Part shown: positions 41,997-51,255 of the stretch, piece after piece
How the letters are laid out: each line of letters begins with the position of its first letter
Numbering within the stretch: position 1 is the first letter of the stretch
Origin: Paenibacillus pinihumi DSM 23905 = JCM 16419
GTDB taxonomy: Bacteria; Bacillota; Bacilli; Paenibacillales; Paenibacillaceae
Assembly (NCBI RefSeq): GCF_000422505.1
Contig: NZ_KE383868.1
Span: forward strand, 72,202-136,201
Length of the DNA stretch: 64,000 nt
Direction: 5' to 3'
Translations under genes and position numbers: made by a program
Notes under the pieces: generated by a model
Told to the model about the DNA's origin: nothing
Database searches by the model: none
What the model saw: the letters and a program-made list of their open reading frames with translations, nothing else

Positions 41997-43871
41997 TTGA
42001 GGAATGGCGTATCCTACTTTAAAAATGTAAATGCATTTATTGAAGGTAATATTTCATTAAGAGACCCACAAAGAATCGCTCATAGAAAATTAAAAGAAAG
42101 TTTTGAGTCTGACCCAGATAATCATAAAATAATTGTACTTCCTACGGGTACTGGAAAAACAGGTACAATGGGATTGGCACCGTATGAAATCAGTGATGGG
42201 AGAGTTCTAATCATTACTCCAGGAAAAGTCATCCGCGAGGGGGTTTCTGATGAATTTGATACCAGAACACCATTTAATTTTTGGACAAAAAGAAAAGTAA
42301 TCTTGGACGATACAAAGTTGCCTAATGTATACAGATATGCGGGCTACCAGACTGCTGCAGACAAAAGAAGAATTATGGGATACTTAAATAAATCAGATGT
42401 TGTTATAGCAAACATTCATAAAGTCTATAGTTCAACGTCCCGCAAAGCATTAGTAAATATTTTGGATTCAAATCATTTTGACATGATTATAATAGACGAA
42501 GCGCATCATTCGGCGGCAGACTCATGGTTAAAAACTTTGAAGCATTTTAATGCAAAAAAAATCGTGAAATTAACTGCTACACCTATTAGAGGCGACGACA
42601 AAGAAATAGATGGAGAAATTATATATAAGTATGAGCTTGCCGATGCTATTAAAGATGGATTAGTCAAAAATATTGTTGCAGAAGACTATACGACTGAGAA
42701 GTTAGAGTTTTTGGTTGATGGTCAGCTCGTTGATAAAGAAGCTGCATTAGAAGCTATGGATAAGAAATGGGTTACAAGATCTGTGGCCTATTCAGCTGCA
42801 TGTAACAGAACTATTGTTCAAATGAGTATTAAAAGACTTAATGAAAAGCGACTTCAGGGACTCGCTCATCATCAAATTATTGCTGTTACTTGTGACATTG
42901 AACATGCCAAAGAAGTAAAGGCATTGTATGAGGAGTATGGTCTTAACTCCGCTGTTGTATCGAGCGATGACCCTGAAAATGCTGAAGATGTTATTATTGA
43001 GTATAAAAAGGGTCAACTGGATGTGGTAGTGAACGTTAATATGCTAGGGGAAGGTTTTGACCATCCTAATATAAGTATTGCGGCTATTTTTAGGCCTTTC
43101 AGGACTCTTGCCCCATATGCTCAATTTATTGGGAGGGCGTTAAGAAAGATTCATGAAGGTAATGATGCTATAGATAACATTTCCCATGTCGTATACCATA
43201 AGGAACTCGGTCTGGATAATTTGTGGTCTTTTTATACCGGACAACGGACAAAAGCAGAGAGAAAAAAAGTATTGGAATTAGAATATTATAGAGAACAGGG
43301 TACGAAACAAAATAGGGAAGTAGGAGAAGTAAATGCTCATGGAGAAGTAGTTATAAATACAAAGGAATTCCTTGCAGATGGAATTGCTAGTATATATCAA
43401 GATGAAATTCGTGAGAGCATAAGGTTGCAAGAAATGAAGATTCAGAATGTCGCTGATATGATGAAGGCAGCGGGACATTCGGAAAATGAAATAAATGAAT
43501 ACAAAGCTTCTCAAAATCGTAATTTAGACAGTGAAATTACTGAAAAAAGAAATAAACTTCGTGAAGAACTTATCCGTGAAGAATTGCATAAAATCCATAA
43601 AGAGGATATCATTACTCAAGTTGAAGAACTCTTTGGTGAAACAGGAGTTGACCCCAAAGGTAATGAATTACCTGGTAGAACAACCAGTGTATTCTTAAAA
43701 AGTGCTGGCACAAATGATGCTTATGTGATTAAATTCATTAATTCTTCACTTAAAAATAGGATTAAGCGTGGCATTGACGAGTGGGAAGCCTATGATTTTG
43801 AACAAGCTAGAATACTATTACCACAAATCATTAAAGCTATTCATGACAAAATTAGAAATCTGGAGGAATAG
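41997..43871 (+). CDS. SF2 DEAD/DEAH-box helicase of an accessory island
   Basis: 624 residues. The N-terminal RecA domain has RDPQRIAH, Walker A VLPTGTGKTG, DEAH in IIIDEAHHSAADSW and motif III LTATPIRGDD. The second RecA domain has VVVNVNMLGEGFDHPN and AQFIGRALRKIH (motif VI). From about residue 440 there is a long, charged, partly coiled-coil tail of unknown function. TTG at 41997 is chosen because GGGGGAG lies 7 bases upstream; TTG at 41967 has none. It is AT-rich and unlike the neighbouring housekeeping genes. The small gene at 43875 follows in 3 bases, so the two probably act together, perhaps in phage defence or DNA processing. No nuclease or methylase domain is visible. Confidence 0.87.
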   Translation: MRNGVSYFKNVNAFIEGNISLRDPQRIAHRKLKESFESDPDNHKIIVLPTGTGKTGTMGLAPYEISDGRVLIITPGKVIREGVSDEFDTRTPFNFWTKRKVILDDTKLPNVYRYAGYQTAADKRRIMGYLNKSDVVIANIHKVYSSTSRKALVNILDSNHFDMIIIDEAHHSAADSWLKTLKHFNAKKIVKLTATPIRGDDKEIDGEIIYKYELADAIKDGLVKNIVAEDYTTEKLEFLVDGQLVDKEAALEAMDKKWVTRSVAYSAACNRTIVQMSIKRLNEKRLQGLAHHQIIAVTCDIEHAKEVKALYEEYGLNSAVVSSDDPENAEDVIIEYKKGQLDVVVNVNMLGEGFDHPNISIAAIFRPFRTLAPYAQFIGRALRKIHEGNDAIDNISHVVYHKELGLDNLWSFYTGQRTKAERKKVLELEYYREQGTKQNREVGEVNAHGEVVINTKEFLADGIASIYQDEIRESIRLQEMKIQNVADMMKAAGHSENEINEYKASQNRNLDSEITEKRNKLREELIREELHKIHKEDIITQVEELFGETGVDPKGNELPGRTTSVFLKSAGTNDAYVIKFINSSLKNRIKRGIDEWEAYDFEQARILLPQIIKAIHDKIRNLEE

Positions 43872-43874
43872 GCG

Positions 43875-44189
43875 ATGATGGATGAAATTCATCAAGTTGC
43901 AAAGTTGTTAATGTATGATGGGCCTACAGTCACAGAACTAATGCAAAAAGCTATAGACCAAAATCATGAGTTTTCTATTTTAAAGAATGGAGATATAACG
44001 ATTCTAACCATTGAGTCTACTGTAGCTTACAGCCTTAAAGTTACAGATAGGTATCATTTTAATTTTGAAGGCCAATTAATTATGCAAACCATTAATATGA
44101 ATGGCAAAGAGCAAATTGTGTTTGATAAATATAAAGAGGCAACGCAGATATTGACGAAGCTGGAAAAGAAGAAAAGAAAGATATCTTAA
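43875..44189 (+). CDS. Small partner of the island helicase, unknown
   Basis: 104 residues, no membrane segment. The middle (FSILKNGDITILTIESTVAY, YHFNFEGQLIMQTI) suggests a small beta-sheet, and the end is a basic helix (LTKLEKKKRKIS). GGAGGA 7 bases upstream overlaps the helicase end. No family recognised. A terminator follows at 44204-44236, so the two genes form a unit. Confidence 0.7.
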   Translation: MMDEIHQVAKLLMYDGPTVTELMQKAIDQNHEFSILKNGDITILTIESTVAYSLKVTDRYHFNFEGQLIMQTINMNGKEQIVFDKYKEATQILTKLEKKKRKIS

Positions 44190-44203
44190 TTTGGAAATAG
44201 GGC

Positions 44204-44236
44204 GTCCAGAAGTCAGTTTTCACTGACTTTCTGGAC
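44204..44236 (+). terminator. Terminator of the helicase unit
   Basis: GTCCAGAAGTCAGT and ACTGACTTTCTGGAC form a long stem around TTTTC with a one-base bulge, followed by ATTTCTTTA. It marks the right end of the AT-rich island. Confidence 0.75.
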
Positions 44237-44348
44237 ATTTCTTTATACAATGCTCACATTTTACCGGGCAGTTAAACTACCAACTGCGTTATACTATAAA
44301 TTGCTGTGTTTTTTTAGGCTTCAACAATCAGGAGGTTTCAAGTGTAAC

Positions 44349-45626
44349 ATGCCGTTCATTTATCAGTTTAAAAAAGGATGGAACGATCTGTCCTTGACAA
44401 TCAAGTTGTTCTTTCTGGCCACGCTGTTATTTCAAATCGGAGGCGGGATGTTTTCCGTCTTATATAATCTGTACATTCAGGATTTAGGATACGATGATTC
44501 AATGAACGGGAGAATTATTAGCATCCAGTCATTCGCCACGGCATTAATGTTCATCCCGATCGGGATGCTCGGAGACCGGACAAGCCGCAAGCGACTGCTT
44601 ATTATTGGCGCTTTGTTTAGCGGACTGGCCCTGGTTGGCCGGTCTTTTCTTGATTCATCCGCAAGCCTGATTTCATTGGCTGTGATGTCCGGTTTGTTCA
44701 TGTCTATCTTTCAGGTGCTTGCGATTCCGTTTCTCGCGGCAGGAATACCTGTCCATCAGAGATTGCAGGTATTCAGCTATTATTCCTCGCTGGTGCTCGC
44801 ATCCCAGGTGCTGGGCAGTATGGGCGGGGGCATGCTCGCAGACCTGTTTCAGGTATTTGGTTTGAGTTCTGTCACCAGTCTGCGGATTGTACTGGCAGCA
44901 GGAGGTGTAACAGCATTTGCGGCTTTCATCCCATTGCTCATGATTGTAGAGACTCCGAGAGAGAAAGTTCCTGAGCCCAAGCGGACTGTCCCGGCTCCAG
45001 CACAGCCGGCAGCAAAGGGCAACCGTTCAGACTTCAAGCTGATCGCCCAGTTCGGGCTCATTCAGCTCATTATCGGGACCGGGTCGGGGCTGGTCATTCC
45101 ATATTTGAACCTGTATTTTACCAACCGGTTCTCGATTTCACTGAGCGCTGTCGGGCTCCTAATCTCGCTAGGGCAGATCATGACAATTGTCTCGATGCTC
45201 ATCGGACCGTATTTGGCAGAGCGGGTTGGTTCTGTAAAGGCGGTTGTGTCGTTCCAGCTGCTGTCGCTGCCGTTCCTGTTGTTAACCGGGTCCACGAATG
45301 TTTTTGCAGTCGCGGCCATGGGCTTTCTGTTCCGTCAGGCTTTGATGAATGCGGCCAATCCTATCCAATCTGCGGTGCTGGTTGAACGTGTCTCGGAGAA
45401 GAGAAGGGGCATAGCCAATTCTGTCACCCAGACGGCCTTTATGCTGGGATGGGCATTTATGGGTCCCGTGCAGTCCAGTCTCGTAACCTCCAATGGTTAT
45501 TATTGGGGTTACGCAATTACGTTCAGTATCACCGGGGTGTTATATGTCGGAGCTGCTGCCCTCTATTACATGATGTTCAGAAAGCCGAAGCAGCAAGCAG
45601 AGGAAAATTCGGTTTTGAGTGCATGA
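44349..45626 (+). CDS. MFS transporter
   Basis: 425 residues with about twelve hydrophobic helices and a long polar central loop after helix 6 (EKVPEPKRTVPAPAQPAAKG). The family loop 2-3 motif is GMLGDRTSRKRLL, and the C-terminal half has GPYLAERVGSVKAV. Substrate not predictable. ATG at 44349 lies 13 bases after GGAGG, longer than ideal. A strong terminator follows. Confidence 0.85.
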   Translation: MPFIYQFKKGWNDLSLTIKLFFLATLLFQIGGGMFSVLYNLYIQDLGYDDSMNGRIISIQSFATALMFIPIGMLGDRTSRKRLLIIGALFSGLALVGRSFLDSSASLISLAVMSGLFMSIFQVLAIPFLAAGIPVHQRLQVFSYYSSLVLASQVLGSMGGGMLADLFQVFGLSSVTSLRIVLAAGGVTAFAAFIPLLMIVETPREKVPEPKRTVPAPAQPAAKGNRSDFKLIAQFGLIQLIIGTGSGLVIPYLNLYFTNRFSISLSAVGLLISLGQIMTIVSMLIGPYLAERVGSVKAVVSFQLLSLPFLLLTGSTNVFAVAAMGFLFRQALMNAANPIQSAVLVERVSEKRRGIANSVTQTAFMLGWAFMGPVQSSLVTSNGYYWGYAITFSITGVLYVGAAALYYMMFRKPKQQAEENSVLSA

Positions 45627-45660
45627 GGCAAATAGAAAATGCGCGAAATCCAGATTCGTA

Positions 45661-45692
45661 GACCAGTTGGAATCATCCCGCTGGTCTTTTTT
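45661..45692 (+). terminator. Terminator after the MFS gene
   Basis: GACCAG and CTGGTC with a 14-base loop, followed by TTTTTT. Confidence 0.85.
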
Positions 45693-45841
45693 CTATTTGA
45701 GGATTCGTTCGAGGGTTAGAAATTTGATTAATCATGCATAACATCTATTGTAATCATAGAAATGATAATATTGATCAATGATCTTTTCGCAGTATACAAT
45801 CAAGGTGCTTAAGAAAATGAACTGCCAAGGAGGATGAAATC

Positions 45842-46480
45842 ATGAGTCAGATGATCGCAGATATTAAGATTCCGGACAGCAAGCTGGCATTGGGGGCAGC
45901 CGAATTGCTCCGCGAGCATGGCAATGATCTATTGTGGAACCACTCTCACCGCGTATTTTTGTTTGGCGCCTTGCAAGGGAAAAATGCCGGGGTCAAATTC
46001 GACTCCGAACTGTTGTACATCAGCGCCTTGTTCCACGATTTGGGCTTGACCCGGCATTACAGCAGCCCGGATAAGCGCTTTGAGGTGGACGGTGCCAATG
46101 CCGCGCGCAACTATCTCCAGTCGAATGGCGTTCCGGCTGAATCGATCCAATTGGTATGGGATGCGGTAGCCCTTCATACGACGATCGGGATTGCCCAGCA
46201 TAAAGAGGCAGAGGTTGCGCTCATTTATTCGGGTGTCGGTTATGATGTAATGGGAGAGAATTTTGACAGTCTCACCGAGGACATTCGGGGACAGGTTGTT
46301 AAGGCGTACCCGCGAGACAATTTCAAGCAAAAGATTTTGCCAGCTTTCCTTGAGGGCTTCAAGCATAAACCAGAGACGACCTTCGGCAATATTAAAGCCG
46401 ATGTCTGCGCCATGCTGCTGCCGGGATTCCAAAGAACGAACTTCTGCGATTGTGTCCTGCATTCTCCCTGGAACGAATAG
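45842..46480 (+). CDS. HD-domain phosphohydrolase-like protein, cyanamide hydratase-like
   Basis: 212 residues. Metal ligands of the HD domain are in NHSHRVFLFGA and ALFHDLGLTRHY, with FEVDGANAARNYL and VWDAVALHTTIGIA after it; this order matches cyanamide hydratases and related HD enzymes. AAGGAGG lies about 7 bases before the ATG. A LysR-type regulator follows on the same strand. The substrate may be a nitrile-like or other small molecule; nucleotide hydrolysis is less likely given the motif context. Confidence 0.8.
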   Translation: MSQMIADIKIPDSKLALGAAELLREHGNDLLWNHSHRVFLFGALQGKNAGVKFDSELLYISALFHDLGLTRHYSSPDKRFEVDGANAARNYLQSNGVPAESIQLVWDAVALHTTIGIAQHKEAEVALIYSGVGYDVMGENFDSLTEDIRGQVVKAYPRDNFKQKILPAFLEGFKHKPETTFGNIKADVCAMLLPGFQRTNFCDCVLHSPWNE

Positions 46481-46592
46481 TGACGGGGGCAGAAATAACA
46501 TCCAAAACAGTGGGTGTTTTTTCTGCTTTCATCATAGGGGCGGGAATAGATCAGAACTTATTGAAACAGCTCAATTTTGAGGGGGATGTCAA

Positions 46593-47495
46593 ATGGAAAT
46601 CAGACAACTGGAATATTTTATGGCGGTATGCAGGGAGCTCCATTTCACCCGTGCGTCCGAGCAGTTAGGGGTTACCCAGCCAACGCTCAGCCATCAGATC
46701 AAGGCATTGGAGACGGAGATCGGGATGCCTTTGTTTGACCGGATCGGCAAGAAGACGGCTTTGACAGAAGCGGGCAGCATTTTATTCAAGCACGGGACAC
46801 ATATTTTTCAGAGCATTCAGAGTGCCAAGGAGGAGATTCATGAATTGCGGGAGGTGAAGAGCGGCAAGCTGGCCATCGGCGTATTGAAAGGAGAGCTGGG
46901 GATGCTTGTTTCTGCTACACTGTTTGCCTTTCATCAGCAGTATCCGGACATTCAAATTACAGTCGTCGGCAAGGACGATATGGTAGAAGGCATCATTCAG
47001 AATGAAATCGATATCGCCCTGACGATTGTGCCCATTCATGACGACAGATTGACGATTGTTCCGTTGTACGAAGAAGATTTGTATTTGACGGTGTCACACC
47101 GGCACCCGCTGGGAGCCAAGAACACGATTGATTTGGAGCAGGTCAAGGATGAGCCGTTCATTATTTTTCCGAAAAATTATCAATGCCGCCAGCAGATCGA
47201 TGCAGCGTTTAAGCAGATTGAAGCACCTCTGCAGCCAATCATTGAAACGGATGCGACGGAGTCTATTTTGAAGTTAGTACAAGCGGAGGCCGGAGTATCG
47301 ATATTATCCAAAACGCTGCTCCATATGTGGGGGAATGAGCAGATCCGCATGATCAAGATTGAGAATCCGCCCGTACGCAGGCAGATCGGGCTTGTCTACC
47401 ATAAGGAAAAATATATCGGCTTCGCGGCGCAGCAATTTATCCGCCTGCTCAAACGCACCATTGTGGATCAGGGCCTAAGCCAGGCTGATGCATAG
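46593..47495 (+). CDS. LysR-family transcriptional regulator, CynR-like
   Basis: 300 residues. The winged helix-turn-helix is at the N-terminus (LEYFMAVCRELHFTRASEQL, QPTLSHQIKALE) and a substrate-binding domain follows (KLAIGVLKGELGMLVSATL, EIDIALTIVP). GAGGGGG lies just upstream. It stands between the HD-domain gene and the cyclase gene, all on one strand, and could control either. Confidence 0.87.
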   Translation: MEIRQLEYFMAVCRELHFTRASEQLGVTQPTLSHQIKALETEIGMPLFDRIGKKTALTEAGSILFKHGTHIFQSIQSAKEEIHELREVKSGKLAIGVLKGELGMLVSATLFAFHQQYPDIQITVVGKDDMVEGIIQNEIDIALTIVPIHDDRLTIVPLYEEDLYLTVSHRHPLGAKNTIDLEQVKDEPFIIFPKNYQCRQQIDAAFKQIEAPLQPIIETDATESILKLVQAEAGVSILSKTLLHMWGNEQIRMIKIENPPVRRQIGLVYHKEKYIGFAAQQFIRLLKRTIVDQGLSQADA

Positions 47496-47598
47496 ATGCC
47501 ATCTATTCTATGATAGAAATTTCATTATTGATTAGAAGGATTGAAATTGTATACTTTAGTAAACAGATCAAGCTTCAGGAAATAAGGGAGGCAAGCGA

Positions 47599-48264
47599 AT
47601 GGCAGAGGACAAGTATATTGATTTAAGCCATATTATTGAAGACGGATTGGTCACGTACAAAGGGCTTCCTGCGCCAATTATTTGTGACTATTTAAGCCGC
47701 GAAGCATCCAAGGCGATGTATGAAGAAGGAACCGAGTTCCAGATCGGGAAGATTGAGATGGTCTCCAATACCGGGACTTATATTGATACGCCCTTCCACA
47801 GATATGCAGACGGGAAGGATCTGTCTGAGATGGAGCTGACGTCTTTCGCTGGTCTGGAAGCGATTGTTATCCGGGCTGAGGAGCATTCACCCCGGATTGA
47901 TGAGCAGCTGTTCCACGGCCAGGATGTCCGGGGGAAAGCAGTACTGGTACATTCGGGATGGGACAAGCACTGGAATACCGAGCAGTATTATGTCCATGCG
48001 CCATACTTGACGGAAGCCGCCGCCGCTTACTTGCGTGATCAGGGAGCAGCACTCGTCGGTATTGATTCTTTTAATATTGATGATACTTCCGGCAAAGGAA
48101 GGCCGGTTCATACCATTCTGCTCGGAGAGGGCATTCCGATTGTGGAGCATCTTTGCAATTTGCAGCTTCTTCCGGATGCGGGCTTTACGTTCTACGCGGT
48201 TCCTCCAAAAATAAAAGGGATGGGGACCTTCCCGGTTCGGGCATTTGCAGCATTAAAAGTATAG
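47599..48264 (+). CDS. Cyclase-family protein (kynurenine formamidase-like)
   Basis: 221 residues with the fold landmarks DLSHIIEDGLVTYKGLP, a metal site and GIDSFNIDDTS. The usual HxGTHxDxPxH metal motif is here NTGTYIDTPFH, so two histidines are replaced (Asn and Tyr). Catalysis may be altered or use a different metal set; related cyclase-family members with this change exist. GGGAGG lies 7 bases before the ATG. Confidence 0.8.
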   Translation: MAEDKYIDLSHIIEDGLVTYKGLPAPIICDYLSREASKAMYEEGTEFQIGKIEMVSNTGTYIDTPFHRYADGKDLSEMELTSFAGLEAIVIRAEEHSPRIDEQLFHGQDVRGKAVLVHSGWDKHWNTEQYYVHAPYLTEAAAAYLRDQGAALVGIDSFNIDDTSGKGRPVHTILLGEGIPIVEHLCNLQLLPDAGFTFYAVPPKIKGMGTFPVRAFAALKV

Positions 48265-48544
48265 ATTGTATTTTATTTCCTTGTCACATATAATGGGAAT
48301 ATCTTAAAGAAATGGTGGGATCGATCGTTTTGATGAAAAATAGGTTTCAGACAACAGTTGCCATCTAAGGCTTAACTGAATAACGCTCTTCGCAAGTCCG
48401 CAGGAGTCTGGCGTTCATGGAACGCAGGCTTGATTTCACCTGCCATTGCCAGAGCTTGTCTGATAATGAAACCTATGGATCATCATAGCTGAGGATCGAT
48501 TATTATCGCAGGCATCCGTCTGTGTATAGTTGTCTATGCCCAAG
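48265..48544. other. Intergenic region without a recognised gene
   Basis: No ORF with a ribosome site. Short complementary stretches occur around 48386-48430 (ACGC...GGCGT) but no known RNA family is evident. Confidence 0.4.
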
Positions 48545-48582
48545 AAGCCATGAGTGAACATTGTTCATTCATGGCTTTTTTG
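48545..48582 (+). terminator. Strong intrinsic terminator
   Basis: AAGCCATGAGTGAAC pairs with GTTCATTCATGGCTT around ATT, followed by TTTTT. It ends whatever is transcribed upstream. An apparent ATG at 48554 is inside the stem and is not a start. Confidence 0.9.
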
Positions 48583-48637
48583 CGTTCTCGTTTACTTTAA
48601 GCGACTAGTTTCATACATATCAGAGGGGGATATCAGC

Positions 48638-49420
48638 GTGGAATCGAATCAACTTAACAAGCAGTCCTGGAATACGGGAGCCTATCAGGCATGGATGAAT
48701 CGTTTTGGACCGCCATGCGAAGCGGTAAAGAAAATTAAAGAAAACCCGGGTAAGAGAATCGGCAAAGCCCTCCAGTATATGGGGGATATCAAGGGCAAGA
48801 GAATTGTCAATTTGCTGGGTTCAAACGGCAATAAGGCTGTTGCGCTGGCACTAATGGGTGCCGAGGTTACGATTGTCGACTTTTCAGTTGAGAATAAAGC
48901 CTACGCAGATGAACTGGCGGCAGCGGCAGGAGTAAGAGTGGAGTATGTTGTAGCAGATGTCATGCAACTACCGGAGGAACAAGTGCCCAACTCCTATGAT
49001 GTCGTGTTTATGGAATTCGGGATCTTGCATTATTTTCTCGATCTGAAGCCGCTGTTTGAGATTGTCAGCAAGCTTCTGCAGCCGCAGGGCGTGCTCATTC
49101 TTCAAGATTTTCACCCGGTCTCGACCAAGCTGATTTGTTCCAGGGGAACGACGGCCAACATCCGCAAGCATAAGGTAACTGGGAATTATTTTGATACGGC
49201 GCTTCAGGAGAAGGAAGTCGCATTCTCCAAGTTCCTGCAGGCAGCACAACAACCTGTCCAAAAGGTACAGCTTCGCAACTGGACGATGGGCGAAATTATA
49301 ACGGCGGTTGCCCATAACAGCCTGTATATTCGGACACTGGAGGAACTTCCTAATGAATCGTCGGAAACCTTTGATGTGGGTATTCCGAAGACCTTCACCA
49401 TCGTAGCGGAAAAAATCTGA
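48638..49420 (+). CDS. Class I SAM-dependent methyltransferase
   Basis: 260 residues. The nucleotide-binding loop is VNLLGSNGNKAVALALMGA, with acidic IVDFSVENKAYADE after it, VVADVMQLPEE and DVVFMEFGILHYFLDL. GTG at 48638 follows GAGGGGG by 8 bases; the longer frame starts inside a terminator. Substrate unknown. Confidence 0.83.
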   Translation: MESNQLNKQSWNTGAYQAWMNRFGPPCEAVKKIKENPGKRIGKALQYMGDIKGKRIVNLLGSNGNKAVALALMGAEVTIVDFSVENKAYADELAAAAGVRVEYVVADVMQLPEEQVPNSYDVVFMEFGILHYFLDLKPLFEIVSKLLQPQGVLILQDFHPVSTKLICSRGTTANIRKHKVTGNYFDTALQEKEVAFSKFLQAAQQPVQKVQLRNWTMGEIITAVAHNSLYIRTLEELPNESSETFDVGIPKTFTIVAEKI

Positions 49421-49442
49421 ATCCCGGAACAGAAAGTTATCG

Positions 49443-49468
49443 GCCCCCGTCTTGATTAAGGCGGGGGC
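49443..49468 (+). terminator. Hairpin after the methyltransferase gene
   Basis: GCCCCCG and CGGGGGC with a 12-base loop; only a short U-poor tail (TCTTAC) follows, so termination may be partial. Confidence 0.6.
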
Positions 49469-49619
49469 TCTTACTCGTTATAAAATCAATTAATTAGATG
49501 AACAATTGGCTACGAAAGTCGAGGAAGAGTCATAGACTTGTGCTCATAGGAATGGGTCAATGAAAGAGTCCCATTACGACATAGATTAGGAGGGTAAGTC
49601 ATACAGCTTGGCTACAGTA

Positions 49620-50243
49620 TTATCCAATCTTCCTCGCAACAATGAAATATTCCTGAGAGCTTTTCTTCAAGCAGTCTGTCTCGACAATCGAAAAATCACC
49701 TTTTTCAATGGTATCGACCAAATGACGTATTTGAAATGATCGTATATGTGGCACTAAACCAGCTTTAGCTGCAAGGAATAACATGTTTCTAAGAAAGAAC
49801 TTTTCTCCCACGCATGGTGTTGCAGAAATGAATAATCCACCTGGCTTCAGCAGTTCATTTATTCTTTGCAGAGCGGCAGGTTCATCTTCCAGCAAATGCA
49901 GAACATGAAAGGCGAGGATGACATCAAATGAGCCTTTCTTATGCCCCTCATCAAAAATGGTCGCATGAGCATAGTTGATATTTGCAATGTTTCGCTCCTT
50001 TGCCTTTTGATCTGCAATTGCGATCATATTAGAGGATATATCAATCCCATGAATCTCTTTCACATATTCTGCAATTACATTCGATATCAATCCAGTCCCG
50101 CAGCCGTAATCCAAGACGATGTCGCTTTCCTTGAGATGCGATGCCGTTCTTTTTATGATCTGGTTGTAAGTCTGTTCATCTTTCTTCTCTAATTGATCAT
50201 ATTTACTTGCTGTTTTGTCCCAGAAGCTTTCCGGGTTACTCAT
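49620..50243 (-). CDS. Class I SAM-dependent methyltransferase
   Basis: 207 residues with the full motif I (IVLDYGCGTGLISNVIAEYV), IHGIDISSNMIAIAD, and post-I motif FDVILAFHVLHLLED and LLKPGGLFIS. No hint of substrate. It lies just downstream of the XRE/DUF4386 genes on the same strand and 26 bases separate them, so it may be in the same transcript. Confidence 0.85.
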   Translation of the reverse strand: MSNPESFWDKTASKYDQLEKKDEQTYNQIIKRTASHLKESDIVLDYGCGTGLISNVIAEYVKEIHGIDISSNMIAIADQKAKERNIANINYAHATIFDEGHKKGSFDVILAFHVLHLLEDEPAALQRINELLKPGGLFISATPCVGEKFFLRNMLFLAAKAGLVPHIRSFQIRHLVDTIEKGDFSIVETDCLKKSSQEYFIVARKIG

Positions 50244-50269
50244 TCAGTTACACCTTCTTCCTGGAGCAT

Positions 50270-50962
50270 TCATCTTAATGGGGGGATAGCATCCAGTTTC
50301 GCCTGGTCGAATCCTTTCAGGATGAGCCATATCGCCAAAACTAATTGTTGAGAGGCAATTAGAAGGTTTAATATCATGTAGGTTTCATCCAGTCCGATGA
50401 AGCGTATCATAAATAACAGGCTTGCTAAGATGGACAATATAGACCCGATAAGACCCGACACGGACAGCCAGCGCGGAACTAATTTGGTTTGGTAAAATTG
50501 GAAGTTAAACAGAAACATGGCCAAAGCAAATGCCAGTGTGGTGGCTACATGGTTGACTAAGTCACGTCCTTCCCGCAACAATCCGCCAACAGTCTGAAAA
50601 TACGAACCATTCAAAGCCACAACCTTTGCGAATTCATGGCTTAATGCCAATAGCAACAGAAGAATGATGACTCCAATAATAATGAACACGCCCGCAATGA
50701 TACCAAAAGCAACAGATCCAAGAGCTGCACCTTTTTGATGCTTGCTTAGAATCGGATACAGAAAAATAGGGATTCCAACATAGGAAACAACCATTAGTAA
50801 CTGCGAGAACGCTCCTATTTGTATCTGATTCGTATTTGCAGAAGCGTTGGCAAGGTAGTCTGCTCCATCGATAACAGGAACAACACTAAATACGCCTGTA
50901 ATCAACCCGGCTATGAATAACACCCCAATAATGAATGCTGACCTGTTCCTCTTCCTCACCAT
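50270..50962 (-). CDS. DUF4386-like integral membrane protein
   Basis: 230 residues with about six or seven hydrophobic helices (AFIIGVLFIAGLITGVFSVV, VFIIIGVIILLLLLAL, LSVSGLIGSILSILASLLFM), matching the DUF4386 group, whose function is unknown. ATG at 50962 has AGGAGG 6 bases upstream; the longer frame to 51088 overlaps the XRE gene. Confidence 0.75.
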   Translation of the reverse strand: MVRKRNRSAFIIGVLFIAGLITGVFSVVPVIDGADYLANASANTNQIQIGAFSQLLMVVSYVGIPIFLYPILSKHQKGAALGSVAFGIIAGVFIIIGVIILLLLLALSHEFAKVVALNGSYFQTVGGLLREGRDLVNHVATTLAFALAMFLFNFQFYQTKLVPRWLSVSGLIGSILSILASLLFMIRFIGLDETYMILNLLIASQQLVLAIWLILKGFDQAKLDAIPPLR

Positions 50963-51035
50963 ATGAACCTCCTTGCAATACATGCCCTTGGCGGTTGGTT
51001 GCGGGTTGCAAACCTCACCCAACTTTGTCCGCATG

Positions 51036-51254
51036 TTATTGTTTATCATCATATTGAAATACTTCTTCGATAGGCTTGCCGAACACACGCGCGATGCGAA
51101 AAGCCAACTCCAATGAAGGCGAATAATTTCCTTTCTCGATCGCTACAATTGTTTGTCTGGTGACCCCGGCCCTATCTGCTAATTGCTGCTGGGTCATCTC
51201 GTTATGATGAAAACGAAGAATCCGTATTTGATTGCTGATCGCATCCTTTCCCAT
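51036..51254 (-). CDS. XRE-family regulator (YgzD/YozG-like)
   Basis: 72 residues, almost all helix-turn-helix: IRILRFHHNEMTQQQLADRA, VTRQTIVAIEKGNYSPSL, ending PIEEVFQYDD. ATG at 51254 has AAAGGAG just upstream. It starts 1 base after the upstream membrane-protein gene and probably controls this operon from the inverted repeat at 51734-51797. Confidence 0.87.
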   Translation of the reverse strand: MGKDAISNQIRILRFHHNEMTQQQLADRAGVTRQTIVAIEKGNYSPSLELAFRIARVFGKPIEEVFQYDDKQ

Positions 51255-51255
51255 G

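Noticed and set aside
48554-48637. Longer N-terminus of the methyltransferase
   Set aside because: The apparent ATG lies inside a strong terminator stem; GTG at 48638 has a proper ribosome site.
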